Positions 38,658-48,032 of a stretch of 64,000 nt of DNA are shown piece after piece. Numbering within the stretch: position 1 is the stretch's first letter; each line of letters opens with the position of its first letter. The notes under the pieces were generated by a model that saw nothing but the letters and a program-made list of their open reading frames with translations, was not told the DNA's origin and searched no databases. The position numbers were made by a program, and so were the translations under genes. Source of the DNA: Bradyrhizobium sp. BRP22 (GTDB lineage Bacteria; Pseudomonadota; Alphaproteobacteria; Rhizobiales; Xanthobacteraceae); NCBI RefSeq assembly GCF_020194175.1, contig NZ_JADYVX010000001.1:372001-436000 (forward strand), written 5' to 3'.

Positions 38658-39159
38658 GAACGGAAAAATCGCAACCGACATCTACGTCCATGTTGCCGAT
38701 GACGCGCAGATTCCCGCCAACGGCGCCATCCTGGTGCCGGCGGGGCGCTTCCTCGAAGATCCCGAGGCGCTGCTGAAGCGTCCGGACAAGGTCGGCGTGC
38801 TCTGGCCGAACAACCGCGACCTCGACGATCTCGTGCCCTATCTCGATCGGCTTGCTGCGGTCGCGCTGGTGTTTCCATCGTTCCGCGACGGCCGCGCCTA
38901 TAGCCAGGCGCGGCTGCTCCGGGAGCGTTATCGCTACCGGGGGGAATTGCGCGCCACCGGCCAGGTATTGCGCGACCAGTTCGTGTTCATGCTGCGCGCC
39001 GGCTTCGACGCGCTCGACGTGAAGAAAGAAAAGGATGCGGATGCCTTCGCCGACACGGTGAAGCGCTACACGGTGTTCTATCAGCCCACCGGCGATGGTC
39101 GCGCCACCGCGCTGAGCCGCCGCACGCAATTGCGCCATTCCGAAAGCGCCAGCCCATGA
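38644..39159 (+). CDS. DUF934 protein of the sulfite reductase operon
   Basis: A 171-residue protein: PNNRDLDDLVPYLDRLAAVALVFPSFRDGRAYSQARLLRERYRY-type core (residues about 55-100), then GQVLRDQFVFMLRAGFDAL. DUF934 is a conserved partner of this type of sulfite reductase in proteobacteria, thought to assist the enzyme; the mechanism is not established. ATG 38644 overlaps cysI and the stop overlaps cysH. Confidence 0.9.
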   Translation: MPLVKNGKIATDIYVHVADDAQIPANGAILVPAGRFLEDPEALLKRPDKVGVLWPNNRDLDDLVPYLDRLAAVALVFPSFRDGRAYSQARLLRERYRYRGELRATGQVLRDQFVFMLRAGFDALDVKKEKDADAFADTVKRYTVFYQPTGDGRATALSRRTQLRHSESASP

Positions 39160-39887
39160 ACACGCTGGCGCCCGACATCACGATCGAGGCGTCGGCGGCG
39201 CGGCCGTCCGCGCAAGAGCTCGATCGCGCTCTGCGCGCGGCGACGCCTCACGAAATCATCGAGACCGCGCTGAAGGCGGTCGGCCGCGAGCGCCTTGCGC
39301 TGGTCTCGTCCTTCGGCACGGAATCGGCGGCGCTGCTCAAGGTGATGGCCGATGTCGATCCGGCCATCCCCGTGATTTTCCTCGATACCGGCTGGCTGTT
39401 CGCGGAAACGCTCGCCTACCGCGATACGCTGATCGATGCCTTAGGCCTGCGTGATGTCCGCTCGATCAAGCCGCTCGAGGAGACCTTGAGGCGCGAAGAT
39501 CCCGAGCGCGATCTCTGGTTCTCCGATCCCGACGCCTGCTGCCGCATCCGCAAGGTCGAGCCGCTTTCGCGCGCGCTGGCGCCGTTCGCGGCCTGGCTCA
39601 ACGGGCGCAAGCGCTTCCAGGGCGGCACCCGAGCCGACATTCCCGTGGTCGAGGAAGACGGCAGCCGGCTGAAATTCAACCCCTTCGCCAATGCGACGCG
39701 GGAAGAGATCGAAGCGATCTACCGGGACGGCAGGTTGCCGCCACATCCGCTTGTCGCCTCCGGATATATGTCGGTCGGCTGCATGCCCTGCACCAGCCGC
39801 ACCGCGCCCGATGAGGACGCGCGCGCCGGCCGCTGGCGCGGCCGGGCCAAGACAGAATGCGGCATTCATACGATGAAGACTTCTTAG
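39156..39887 (+). CDS. cysH: Adenylylsulfate (APS) reductase
   Basis: A 243-residue thioredoxin-dependent reductase. It has the PP-loop region SSFGTESAALLKV and both cysteine pairs that bind a 4Fe-4S cluster, C128-C129 (DACCRIRK) and C209-C212 (CMPC); these mark the APS-type rather than PAPS-type enzyme. The C-terminal ECGIHT carries the catalytic cysteine. It reduces APS to sulfite for CysI and overlaps the DUF934 gene by four bases. Confidence 0.95.
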   Translation: MNTLAPDITIEASAARPSAQELDRALRAATPHEIIETALKAVGRERLALVSSFGTESAALLKVMADVDPAIPVIFLDTGWLFAETLAYRDTLIDALGLRDVRSIKPLEETLRREDPERDLWFSDPDACCRIRKVEPLSRALAPFAAWLNGRKRFQGGTRADIPVVEEDGSRLKFNPFANATREEIEAIYRDGRLPPHPLVASGYMSVGCMPCTSRTAPDEDARAGRWRGRAKTECGIHTMKTS

Positions 39888-40009
39888 GACAATGACGCTG
39901 CCCCGCCGCAAACAATGAAATGCGGTTCCGTTGACTAAAGCGCTCTCCGCCGCGAGTTATGTTCCGCGTGCTCCGGTGTTTGCTTCATCCGCTTTGAATG
40001 GAGATAGAG

Positions 40010-40999
40010 ATGGTCCGTCGTATCCTGCCGCTCGTCGCGGGCTTGCTGTGGGCGGGTTCGGCCTTCGCTGCCGACTACTCGCTGCTGAACGTGTCCTATG
40101 ATCCGACGCGTGAGCTCTATGTCGATTTCAACAAGGCGTTTGCCGCGGCCTATCAGAAGGAGACCGGCAAGACCGTCGAGATCAAGCAGTCGCATGGCGG
40201 CTCCGGCTCGCAGGCGCGCGCCGTGATCGACGGCCTGCAGGCCGATGTGGTCACGCTTGCGCTTGCCTACGACGTCGACGCAGTCGCGGCCAAAGGCCTG
40301 ATCCCGTCGGACTGGCAGAAGCGCCTGCCGCAGAATGCCGCGCCCTATACCTCGACCATCGTCTTTCTGGTGCGCAAGGGTAATCCCAAGGGCATCAAGG
40401 ATTGGGACGATCTGATCAAGCCCGGCGTCAGTGTCATCACGCCCAACCCGAAGACCTCGGGCGGCGCGCGCTGGAATTATCTCGCGGCCTGGGGCTACGC
40501 GCTGAAGAAGCTCGGCTCCGTCGACAAGGCCAGGCAGTTTGTTGCCGACCTCTACAAGAACGTGCCCGTGCTCGACACCGGCGCGCGTGGCTCGACCGTC
40601 ACTTTCGTGGAGCGCGGCGTCGGCGACGTGCTGCTCGCCTGGGAGAACGAGGCATTTCTGGCGCAGCGCGAATTCGGCAAGGACAAGTTCGAGATTGTCT
40701 CGCCGCCGCTGTCCATCCTCGCCGAGCCGCCGATCGCGGTCGTCGACGCGGTCGCCGACAAGAAGGGCACCAAGCCGGTCGCGGAGGCCTACCTGAAATA
40801 TTGGTATACCAGGGAGGGTCAGGAAATCGCCGCGCGCAATTCCTACCGTCCGCGCGATCCGGAGATCGCCAAGGAATACGAGAAATCCTTCGCCAAGGTT
40901 GAACTTTTCACCATCGACGACGTTTTTGGTGGTTGGGCCAAGGCGCAGAAGGAGCACTTCGCCGAAGGCGGCATTTTCGACCAGATCTACAAGAACTGA
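40010..40999 (+). CDS. sbp: Sulfate ABC transporter substrate-binding protein
   Basis: About 329 residues, with a signal peptide ([19 protein letters not shown]) and mature start [17 protein letters not shown], the sulfate/thiosulfate-binding signature. [25 protein letters not shown] and [12 protein letters not shown] are family hallmarks. The ATG at 40010 has GGAGATAGAG upstream; one at 39998 is possible. It feeds CysTWA, encoded next. Gene could equally be called cysP. Confidence 0.94.
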   Translation: MVRRILPLVAGLLWAGSAFAADYSLLNVSYDPTRELYVDFNKAFAAAYQKETGKTVEIKQSHGGSGSQARAVIDGLQADVVTLALAYDVDAVAAKGLIPSDWQKRLPQNAAPYTSTIVFLVRKGNPKGIKDWDDLIKPGVSVITPNPKTSGGARWNYLAAWGYALKKLGSVDKARQFVADLYKNVPVLDTGARGSTVTFVERGVGDVLLAWENEAFLAQREFGKDKFEIVSPPLSILAEPPIAVVDAVADKKGTKPVAEAYLKYWYTREGQEIAARNSYRPRDPEIAKEYEKSFAKVELFTIDDVFGGWAKAQKEHFAEGGIFDQIYKN

Positions 41000-41008
41000 T
41001 CTGGTGCG

Positions 41009-41050
41009 CATGATCCGGAAAGTGGGGACCGGTTTTCCGACAAGATCATG
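41009..41050. repeat. Short dispersed repeat, CATGATCCGGAAA family
   Basis: Copy of the element at 14261-14303, between the sulfate-binding protein gene and cysT. Ends are CATGATC and GATCATG. Confidence 0.85.
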
Positions 41051-41092
41051 CGCCAATCTTGCGCCCGTTGGGGGGCAGAAGCAGGGGGATAG

Positions 41093-41929
41093 GTGAGCAC
41101 AGCGGTTGCACGGCGCAGCACCTTGCCGGGATTCGGTCTCACCATGGGACTGACCCTGACATGGCTCTCCGTTATCGTCCTGATTCCGCTCGCCGGCCTC
41201 TTCCTCAAGACACTTGACCTGAGCTTTGACCAGTTCTGGAGCATCATCACCAGCCGCCGCACCCTGAGTGCGCTCAGGATTTCATTCGGGCTGTCCTTTG
41301 CCGCGGCCTGCGTCAATCTGGTGATGGGCACGATCATCGTCTGGGCGCTGGTGCGCTACCGTTTTCCGGGAAGGCGGCTGTTCGACGCGATCGTCGACAT
41401 CCCCTTCGCGCTGCCGACCGCGGTCGCCGGCGTCGCGCTGACCCAGCTCTTTGCGCAGAAGGGCTGGCTGGGCGCGCCGCTCGCCGAACTGGGCATCAAG
41501 GTCGCCTTCACGCCGATCGGCATTTTCGTCGCGATGGTCTTCATCGGCATTCCGTTCGTAGTGCGGACGGTGCAGCCGGTGCTGATCGATCTCGATCCCG
41601 AGATCGAGGAGGCCGCGGCAAGCCTTGGCGCCAATCGCTGGCACACGGTGTTTCGCGTGATCCTGCCGAGCCTGATTCCCGCGCTGCTCACCGGCTTTGC
41701 GCTCGCCTTTGCGCGCGCCGTCGGCGAATACGGCTCGGTGATTTTCATTGCCGGCAATCTGCCTAATGTGTCCGAGATCGCGCCCCTGCTCATCGTGATC
41801 CGGCTTTCCGAATTCCGTTATGCGGATGCCACCGCGATCGCGGTGGTCATGCTGCTGGCTTCCTTCGTCATCATCTTCGCGGTCAATCGCCTGCAGCGCT
41901 GGGCGCAGACCCGCATTCCCACCCATTAG
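41093..41929 (+). CDS. cysT: Sulfate ABC transporter permease CysT
   Basis: A 278-residue inner-membrane protein with six helices and the coupling motif [26 protein letters not shown] (residues about 178-203), typical of CysT/CysU. The start is GTG 41093 behind GGGGGAT. It forms the channel with CysW. Confidence 0.95.
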   Translation: MSTAVARRSTLPGFGLTMGLTLTWLSVIVLIPLAGLFLKTLDLSFDQFWSIITSRRTLSALRISFGLSFAAACVNLVMGTIIVWALVRYRFPGRRLFDAIVDIPFALPTAVAGVALTQLFAQKGWLGAPLAELGIKVAFTPIGIFVAMVFIGIPFVVRTVQPVLIDLDPEIEEAAASLGANRWHTVFRVILPSLIPALLTGFALAFARAVGEYGSVIFIAGNLPNVSEIAPLLIVIRLSEFRYADATAIAVVMLLASFVIIFAVNRLQRWAQTRIPTH

Positions 41930-41940
41930 AGGCCGGATCG

Positions 41941-42892
41941 ATGCCGACGCAATCGAACCTGGCTTCCTCTACCGCACAGGTGCGGGCCTATGCTCCGACG
42001 GCCGACCTCAATGTCTCCTCGCCGCCATCGCAGCGGGAGAAAGCGCGCCCGCATGCGGCTGCCTCGCAGCGGGATCTGCGCACCGAGCCCGGGCCGATCC
42101 GCTTCCTGATCATCGCGCTGGCGGTGATCTTCCTTACCGTGTTCGTGGTGCTGCCGCTGGTCGTGGTGTTCGCGTCGGCGTTTTCACGCGGCATCACGGC
42201 CTATTTCGCCGCGCTCTCCGAGCCGGAGGCGCTCTCGGCGATCAGGTTGACGCTGCTGATCGCGGCGATCTCGGTCAGCCTCAACCTGATCTTCGGCGTG
42301 ATCGCGGCCTGGGCAATTTCGAAATTCGATTTCGCCGGCAAGACTTTTCTGATCACGCTGATCGACCTGCCGTTCTCGGTCAGCCCGGTCATATCGGGCC
42401 TGGTCTTCGTGCTGCTGTTCGGCGCGCAGGGCTTCTTCGGGACGTGGCTGCAGGCACACAACATCCACATCCTGTTCGCGGTGCCCGGCATTGCGCTCGC
42501 CACCATCTTCGTGACCTTCCCCTTCGTCGCACGCTCGCTGATCCCGCTGATGCAGGAGCAGGGCACGCAGGAAGAGGAAGCGGCGATCTCACTGGGCGCG
42601 TCAGGATTGCAGACCTTTTTCCGCGTCACCTTGCCCAACATCAAATGGGGCCTGCTGTACGGCGTCCTGTTGTGCAACGCGCGCGCGATGGGCGAGTTCG
42701 GCGCGGTGTCGGTGGTGTCTGGCCATATCCGCGGCGAGACCAACACCATGCCGCTGCTGGTCGAAATCCTCTATAATGAATATCAGTTCGTGGCGTCATT
42801 CGCGATCGCGTCGCTGCTTGCGATGCTGGCGCTGATCACGCTGATTGTGAAGACGATCCTCGAGCGGCGTCTGGACGAAGGGCAGATTGTCA

Positions 42893-42903
<11 letters not shown>
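41941..42903 (+). CDS. cysW: Sulfate ABC transporter permease CysW
   Basis: A 320-residue permease. About 50 extra polar residues precede the first helix (about 55-80), longer than the usual CysW N-terminus. The coupling loop [31 protein letters not shown] and [21 protein letters not shown] match CysW. It overlaps cysA by 11 bases. Confidence 0.95.
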
Positions 42904-43936
<1,033 letters not shown>

Positions 43937-43944
43937 TAATGGTT

Positions 43945-44018
43945 GTCATTCCGGGGCGGTGCGAAGCACCGAACCCGGAATCTCGAGATTCCGGGTTCGC
44001 TTCGCGCCCCGGAATGAC
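43945..44018. repeat. Palindromic intergenic repeat, GTCATTCCGGGG family
   Basis: Arms GTCATTCCGGGG and CCCCGGAATGAC with a perfect inner palindrome AACCCGGAATC/GATTCCGGGTT; same family as 11121-11215. It follows the cysA stop and may act as a 3' structure for the operon. Confidence 0.88.
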
Positions 44019-44110
44019 GGCTGCACCCCGGCAAAAAATCATTCCCCGTTCACCATTCAGCCACGGTTGGTATGCAACAACGGCAGACCAACCTTGGGGG
44101 AATCCTTTCA

Positions 44111-44608
44111 GTGAAACGGACGACCGTCGCCCTTCTTGGGCTTCTGGTGCTGGGCGGCTGCGCGACAGACACTCCACTTCCGGAACAGCCGGCCATGTAT
44201 GTCAACATGGCCGCGCCCGGCGCCGTCCTGGACACCCAGGCCGCCGCGACCATGATCTCGCAATATCGCCAGAACAACGGCCTCGGCGCCGTGGTGGTGG
44301 ATCCTGCGCTCGTGAAGGTCGCCGAGCAGCAGTCGCAGGCCATGGCCGCCCGCAACAAGATGGATCATGACGTCAAGGCCCCGCTCGGGAAACGGCTGGA
44401 AGGCTCCGGCTATCCGGCAACGGTGGCGGTCGAAAACGTCTCCGCCGGCTATCACACGCTCGCGGAAGCATTTTCAGGCTGGCGGGATTCGCCCCCGCAC
44501 CGGGCCAACATGCTCAAGGGCGGTGTCACAAAATTGGGCATTGCGGCGAGCTATGCGCCGGGCACCAAGTACAAGGTGTTCTGGACGCTCATCCTGGCGT
44601 CAACCTAA
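44111..44608 (+). CDS. CAP-domain (SCP-like) lipoprotein
   Basis: A 165-residue protein with a lipoprotein signal: LLVLGGC, so lipid is attached to C17. The rest is a CAP/SCP domain: MISQYRQNNGL, MAARNKMDHDV, VAVENVSAGYHTLAEAFSGWRDSPPHRANML. Bacterial CAP proteins are extracytoplasmic with unclear activity. GTG 44111 with GGGGGA upstream is the start. Confidence 0.88.
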   Translation: MKRTTVALLGLLVLGGCATDTPLPEQPAMYVNMAAPGAVLDTQAAATMISQYRQNNGLGAVVVDPALVKVAEQQSQAMAARNKMDHDVKAPLGKRLEGSGYPATVAVENVSAGYHTLAEAFSGWRDSPPHRANMLKGGVTKLGIAASYAPGTKYKVFWTLILAST

Positions 44609-44704
44609 CCTCTGTGTGATCGAACGCGCCCATCGGGCCGATTGACGTGGTCGCCAACTGCCGCCACGGTGAGCGCCATTATGTTTCACTGATTGACGGT
44701 CACG

Positions 44705-45880
44705 ATGGATACTTCCGATCCGGCGCCCGCCACGACGCCCGCGAAGGCGCAACGCGTATTGGTCCTGCAGGGCGGCGGCGCCCTTGGCTCGTATCAGGCC
44801 GGCGCCTTTGAAGCGCTGTGTCGCTCCGGCTTCGAACCTGAATGGATCGCCGGCATCTCGATCGGCGCCATCAATGCCGCGATCATCGCCGGCAACGAGG
44901 CGGAAAAGCGCGTGCCGCGCTTGAAGGAATTCTGGGAGATGGTATCGGCGCCGGTGTCCTGGAATCCGGTAACGCCGGGTGATCGCGCCCGCACGTTGTT
45001 CAACGAAACCAGTGCCGCCATCATCGCCACATTCGGTGTCCCCGGCTTCTTCACGCCGCGGATTCCGCCGGCGCCGTTCTGGCCCACCGGCAGACCGGAG
45101 TCGCAAAGCTATTACGACACCGCTCCGCTGAAGAAGACACTGGAGCGGCTGGTCGATTTCGACCGCATCAACGACCTCAAGACCCGGCTGTCCGTCGGCG
45201 CTGTCGGCGTGACCTCCGGCAACTTCAGATATTTCGACAATTACGAATTCAAGAAGCTCGGCAAGAAGATCGGCCCCGAACACATCATGGCCTCAGGCGC
45301 GTTGCCGCCGGGCTTTCCTTCGGTGCTCATCGATGGCGAGCATTACTGGGACGGCGGCATCGCCTCCAACACCCCGCTCGATTTCGTGCTGGACGAGGAG
45401 ACCCAGCGTGATCTCCTGATCTTCCAGGTTGACCTGTTCAGCGCCCGTGGGCCGCTGCCGGTATCGTTGCTGGAAGCCGCCGAGCGCGAAAAGGATATCC
45501 GCTATTCCAGCCGCACCCGGATGAACACCGACAAGAACAGGCAGATTCACAATGCGCGGATGGCGGTGCGCGACCTCATCGGCAAGCTGCCGGACTACCT
45601 GAAGAACGATCCCTCCGTGGAATTGCTACGGCAGGCCTCGAAGGAGAACACGGTCACGGTGGTGCACCTGATCTACCGCAGCAAGAATTACGAGACATCG
45701 TCGAAGGACTACGACTTCTCCCACGTTGCCATGGTCGAGCATTGGGACGCCGGTGTCCGCGACGTGCATTTGTCGATGCGTCACAAAGAATGGCTAGAAC
45801 GGCCGCAGTCCGGGGAAACCATGGTGACCTACGATCTCACGGGGGACGTCGATCCGTTCCCCGCAGGCAAGAAGGAGTGA
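44705..45880 (+). CDS. Patatin-like phospholipase
   Basis: A 391-residue hydrolase. The oxyanion loop QGGGALGSYQ (22-31), nucleophile S52 in GISIG (50-54) and the catalytic Asp in YWDGGIASN are intact. A C-terminal extension (about 270-391) with YRSKNYETSSKDYDFS matches DUF3734 seen in many bacterial patatins. ATG 44705; a TTG at 44693 is an alternative. It lies seven bases before a 3-hydroxybutyrate dehydrogenase gene, so the pair may act in lipid or polyhydroxybutyrate turnover. Confidence 0.92.
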   Translation: MDTSDPAPATTPAKAQRVLVLQGGGALGSYQAGAFEALCRSGFEPEWIAGISIGAINAAIIAGNEAEKRVPRLKEFWEMVSAPVSWNPVTPGDRARTLFNETSAAIIATFGVPGFFTPRIPPAPFWPTGRPESQSYYDTAPLKKTLERLVDFDRINDLKTRLSVGAVGVTSGNFRYFDNYEFKKLGKKIGPEHIMASGALPPGFPSVLIDGEHYWDGGIASNTPLDFVLDEETQRDLLIFQVDLFSARGPLPVSLLEAAEREKDIRYSSRTRMNTDKNRQIHNARMAVRDLIGKLPDYLKNDPSVELLRQASKENTVTVVHLIYRSKNYETSSKDYDFSHVAMVEHWDAGVRDVHLSMRHKEWLERPQSGETMVTYDLTGDVDPFPAGKKE

Positions 45881-45887
45881 AGCAGAT

Positions 45888-46676
45888 ATGGCTACGTTGA
45901 CAGGCAAGACTGCCGTCGTGACCGGCTCGACCAGCGGTATCGGATTGGCGATTGCGCGCAAATTCGCCAGTGCCGGTGCCAATGTCGTCATCAATGGCAT
46001 GGGCGTGCCGGCCGATATCGAGCGGGAGCGCTCCGGCATCGAGACTGATTTCAAGGTCAAGGCCGCCTATTCGCCGGCCGATATGACCAAGCCTGCCGAG
46101 ATCGCCGAGATGATCGCGCTCGGCGAGAAGACCTTCGGCTCGGTCGACATCCTCGTCAACAATGCCGGCATCCAGTTCGTCTCCCCGATCGAGGAGTTTC
46201 CGATCGAGAAGTGGGATGCGATCATCGCGATCAACCTGTCGTCGGCGTTTCACGGCATCCGCGCCGCGGTGCCGGGGATGAAGAAGCGCGGCTGGGGCCG
46301 CATCATCAACACCGCTTCCGCGCATTCGCTGGTCGCCTCGCCGTTCAAATCGGCCTATGTCTCGGCGAAGCACGGCATCGCCGGCCTCACCAAGACGGTG
46401 GCGCTGGAGCTTGCGACTTTCAAGATCACCTGCAACTGCATCAGCCCGGGCTATGTCTGGACGCCGCTGGTCGAGCACCAGATTCCGGAGACCATGAAGG
46501 CGCGCAACATGACCAAGGAGCAGGTCATCCGCGACGTGCTGCTGGAGGCCCAGCCGACCAAGGAATTCGTAACCGCCGATCAGGTCGCCTCGCTCGCGCT
46601 GTTCCTGTGCAGCGACGACGCTGCGCAGATCACCGGCTCCAATTACTCGATCGACGGCGGCTGGACCGCGGAGTAG
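45888..46676 (+). CDS. bdhA: 3-hydroxybutyrate dehydrogenase
   Basis: A 262-residue classical SDR. NAD site TGSTSGIG (12-19), NNAGIQFVSPIEEFP, catalytic Ser-Tyr-Lys in SAHSLVASPFKSAYVSAKHG and the specific NCISPGYVWTPLVEHQIP that marks D-3-hydroxybutyrate dehydrogenases. It oxidises 3-hydroxybutyrate to acetoacetate in PHB breakdown. In operon with the patatin gene. Confidence 0.93.
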   Translation: MATLTGKTAVVTGSTSGIGLAIARKFASAGANVVINGMGVPADIERERSGIETDFKVKAAYSPADMTKPAEIAEMIALGEKTFGSVDILVNNAGIQFVSPIEEFPIEKWDAIIAINLSSAFHGIRAAVPGMKKRGWGRIINTASAHSLVASPFKSAYVSAKHGIAGLTKTVALELATFKITCNCISPGYVWTPLVEHQIPETMKARNMTKEQVIRDVLLEAQPTKEFVTADQVASLALFLCSDDAAQITGSNYSIDGGWTAE

Positions 46677-46690
46677 GGCCATTCTCGTGT

Positions 46691-46718
46691 GTCCCTCTCG
46701 GCTGCAGTCGGGAGGGAC
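46691..46718 (+). terminator. Possible 3' hairpin of bdhA
   Basis: GTCCCTC (46691-46697) pairs with GAGGGAC (46712-46718). No T-run; weak as a terminator, but it lies between bdhA and the convergent toxin remnant. Confidence 0.35.
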
Positions 46719-46732
46719 GTGATGCCGTTACT

Positions 46733-47026
46733 TTAACTTGGCTGGAGGAAGGGACGCCGTGAGGTGTGGCGGATGTGCAGGACGTCAATGGCGTCGCCGC
46801 GAACGCGATAAAATATCCGGAATGGATAGCGGACGACCGCGACGACGCGGATGGATGAGCGCTGGGAGACCCGTGGCGCTGACTCGGGTGCGCGGCGAAT
46901 GCGGTCTCACACAACCAGAAATCGGTCCTCGATGGATCTGGCTATGGTCGGACTGGCGTTGGTAGAATAGTAAGTCGCGATTTCGGTGAGATCAGCGAGC
47001 GCTCGCCGAGACCAAACAAGCTTCAT
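46733..47026 (-). pseudogene. ParE/RelE-type toxin with an in-frame stop
   Basis: A 98-codon frame beginning MKLVWSRRALADLTEIATYY, overlapping the antitoxin stop by four bases (ATGA). Codon 40 (46909-46907) is TGA; in the same frame the ParE core continues with DRIRRAPESAPRV, VVRYPFRIFYRVRGDAIDVL and HIRHTSRRPFL up to the TAA at 46735-46733. No frameshift is needed, so a single nonsense change would explain it. Only the first 39 residues would be made. A sequencing error cannot be excluded. Confidence 0.85.
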
Positions 47027-47259
47027 TTCGCGCGGAACTTCGCAAAGGCAGCCTCAACCTCACGCTCGGTCGCAACTTCGCCAGCATCGATCGAGGCTGT
47101 CGCGGCATCAATCGCCAGCAGTTCCTCACGCGTTGCGACATACTCGTCGCTCCGCAATTCACTCTCGATTTGCTCTGCGACGGCGACAAGTTCATCTTGC
47201 GCGGCTTCCGGCCACGCCTGAACACGTTCCAAAAGATTTTTGAGGTCTGCTGCGGTCAT
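47023..47259 (-). CDS. Antitoxin of a ParE/RelE-type toxin-antitoxin pair
   Basis: A 78-residue acidic helical protein from ATG 47259: MTAADLKNLLERVQAWPEAAQDEL, then ATREELLAIDAATASIDAGEVATEREVEAAFAKFR. The C-terminal half matches the toxin-wrapping region of small ParD/RelB-like antitoxins with the conserved DxG..A..EEV pattern. It is intact and lies directly upstream of, and overlaps, the disrupted toxin. Confidence 0.8.
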   Translation of the reverse strand: MTAADLKNLLERVQAWPEAAQDELVAVAEQIESELRSDEYVATREELLAIDAATASIDAGEVATEREVEAAFAKFRAK

Positions 47260-47327
47260 CGCGAAATTATATGCCACCCCGGCCGGAAATGCCATGGCCC
47301 ATCAAGATGGTGGCGCCGGAGCGTAGC

Positions 47328-48032
47328 TTACGCCGCAATGCCGAGAAAGTCGCGCGCCAGGTCGGGATTGGCGTCGAGATCGGCCGAGGTGCCTTCGAAC
47401 ACGACGTGGCCGTTGTTGAGGCCGTAAACGCGGTGGGCGAAGCTGAGGGCTGCCGTGACATTCTGCTCCACGACGATCATGGTGCGGCCTTCGGCGGCGA
47501 GATTGCGCGCCACCGTGACGAGGTCGCGCACGATCAATGGCGCGAGCCCCTCGAATGGCTCGTCGAGCAGGATGATGCGGGCATCGCGGATCAAGGCGCG
47601 GGCAATCGCCAGCATCTGCTGCTCGCCACCGGATAACGTTCGCCCCAATGACCTGCGGCGCTCCTTCAGCCGCGGAAACATCGCGTAGATCCGCTCGAAT
47701 GACCAGGCGTTCGGCGCGGTCAGCGCGGCGATGCGCAAGTTTTCTTCCACGGTGAGGCCGCCGAAAATCGCGCGCTCCTCGGGAACGAGCTGTACGCCGA
47801 GGTTGGCGATGGCGGATGGCGGGAGGCCGGCGATCGGCTTGCCATCGAGTCGGATTTGGCCGCTCTGCGGCGCCAGCACACCCATGATCGACCGCAGCGT
47901 GGTGGTCTTGCCGGCGCCGTTGCGGCCGAGCAAAGCCACCACTTCGCCTTCCTCGACCCGGATCGAAACGTCGAACAGGACGTGGGAATCGCCGTACAGC
48001 GTGTTGATGCGGTCGACCTCAAGCAGGCTCAT
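47328..48032 (-). CDS. livF: Branched-chain-type ABC transporter ATPase, LivF
   Basis: A 234-residue ATPase: Walker A GRNGAGKTT (about 35-43), LSGGEQQMLAIARAL and ILLDEPFEGLAP. The start is ATG 48032, which overlaps the upstream gene by 14 bases. It completes the five-part transporter downstream of the nitrilase. Substrate need not be an amino acid; see the binding protein. Confidence 0.93.
   Translation of the reverse strand: MSLLEVDRINTLYGDSHVLFDVSIRVEEGEVVALLGRNGAGKTTTLRSIMGVLAPQSGQIRLDGKPIAGLPPSAIANLGVQLVPEERAIFGGLTVEENLRIAALTAPNAWSFERIYAMFPRLKERRRSLGRTLSGGEQQMLAIARALIRDARIILLDEPFEGLAPLIVRDLVTVARNLAAEGRTMIVVEQNVTAALSFAHRVYGLNNGHVVFEGTSADLDANPDLARDFLGIAA

Noticed and set aside
46630..46914. 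94-codon minus-strand frame over the toxin remnant
   Set aside because: It is in a different frame from the ParE similarity and is Ser/Pro-rich without family features.
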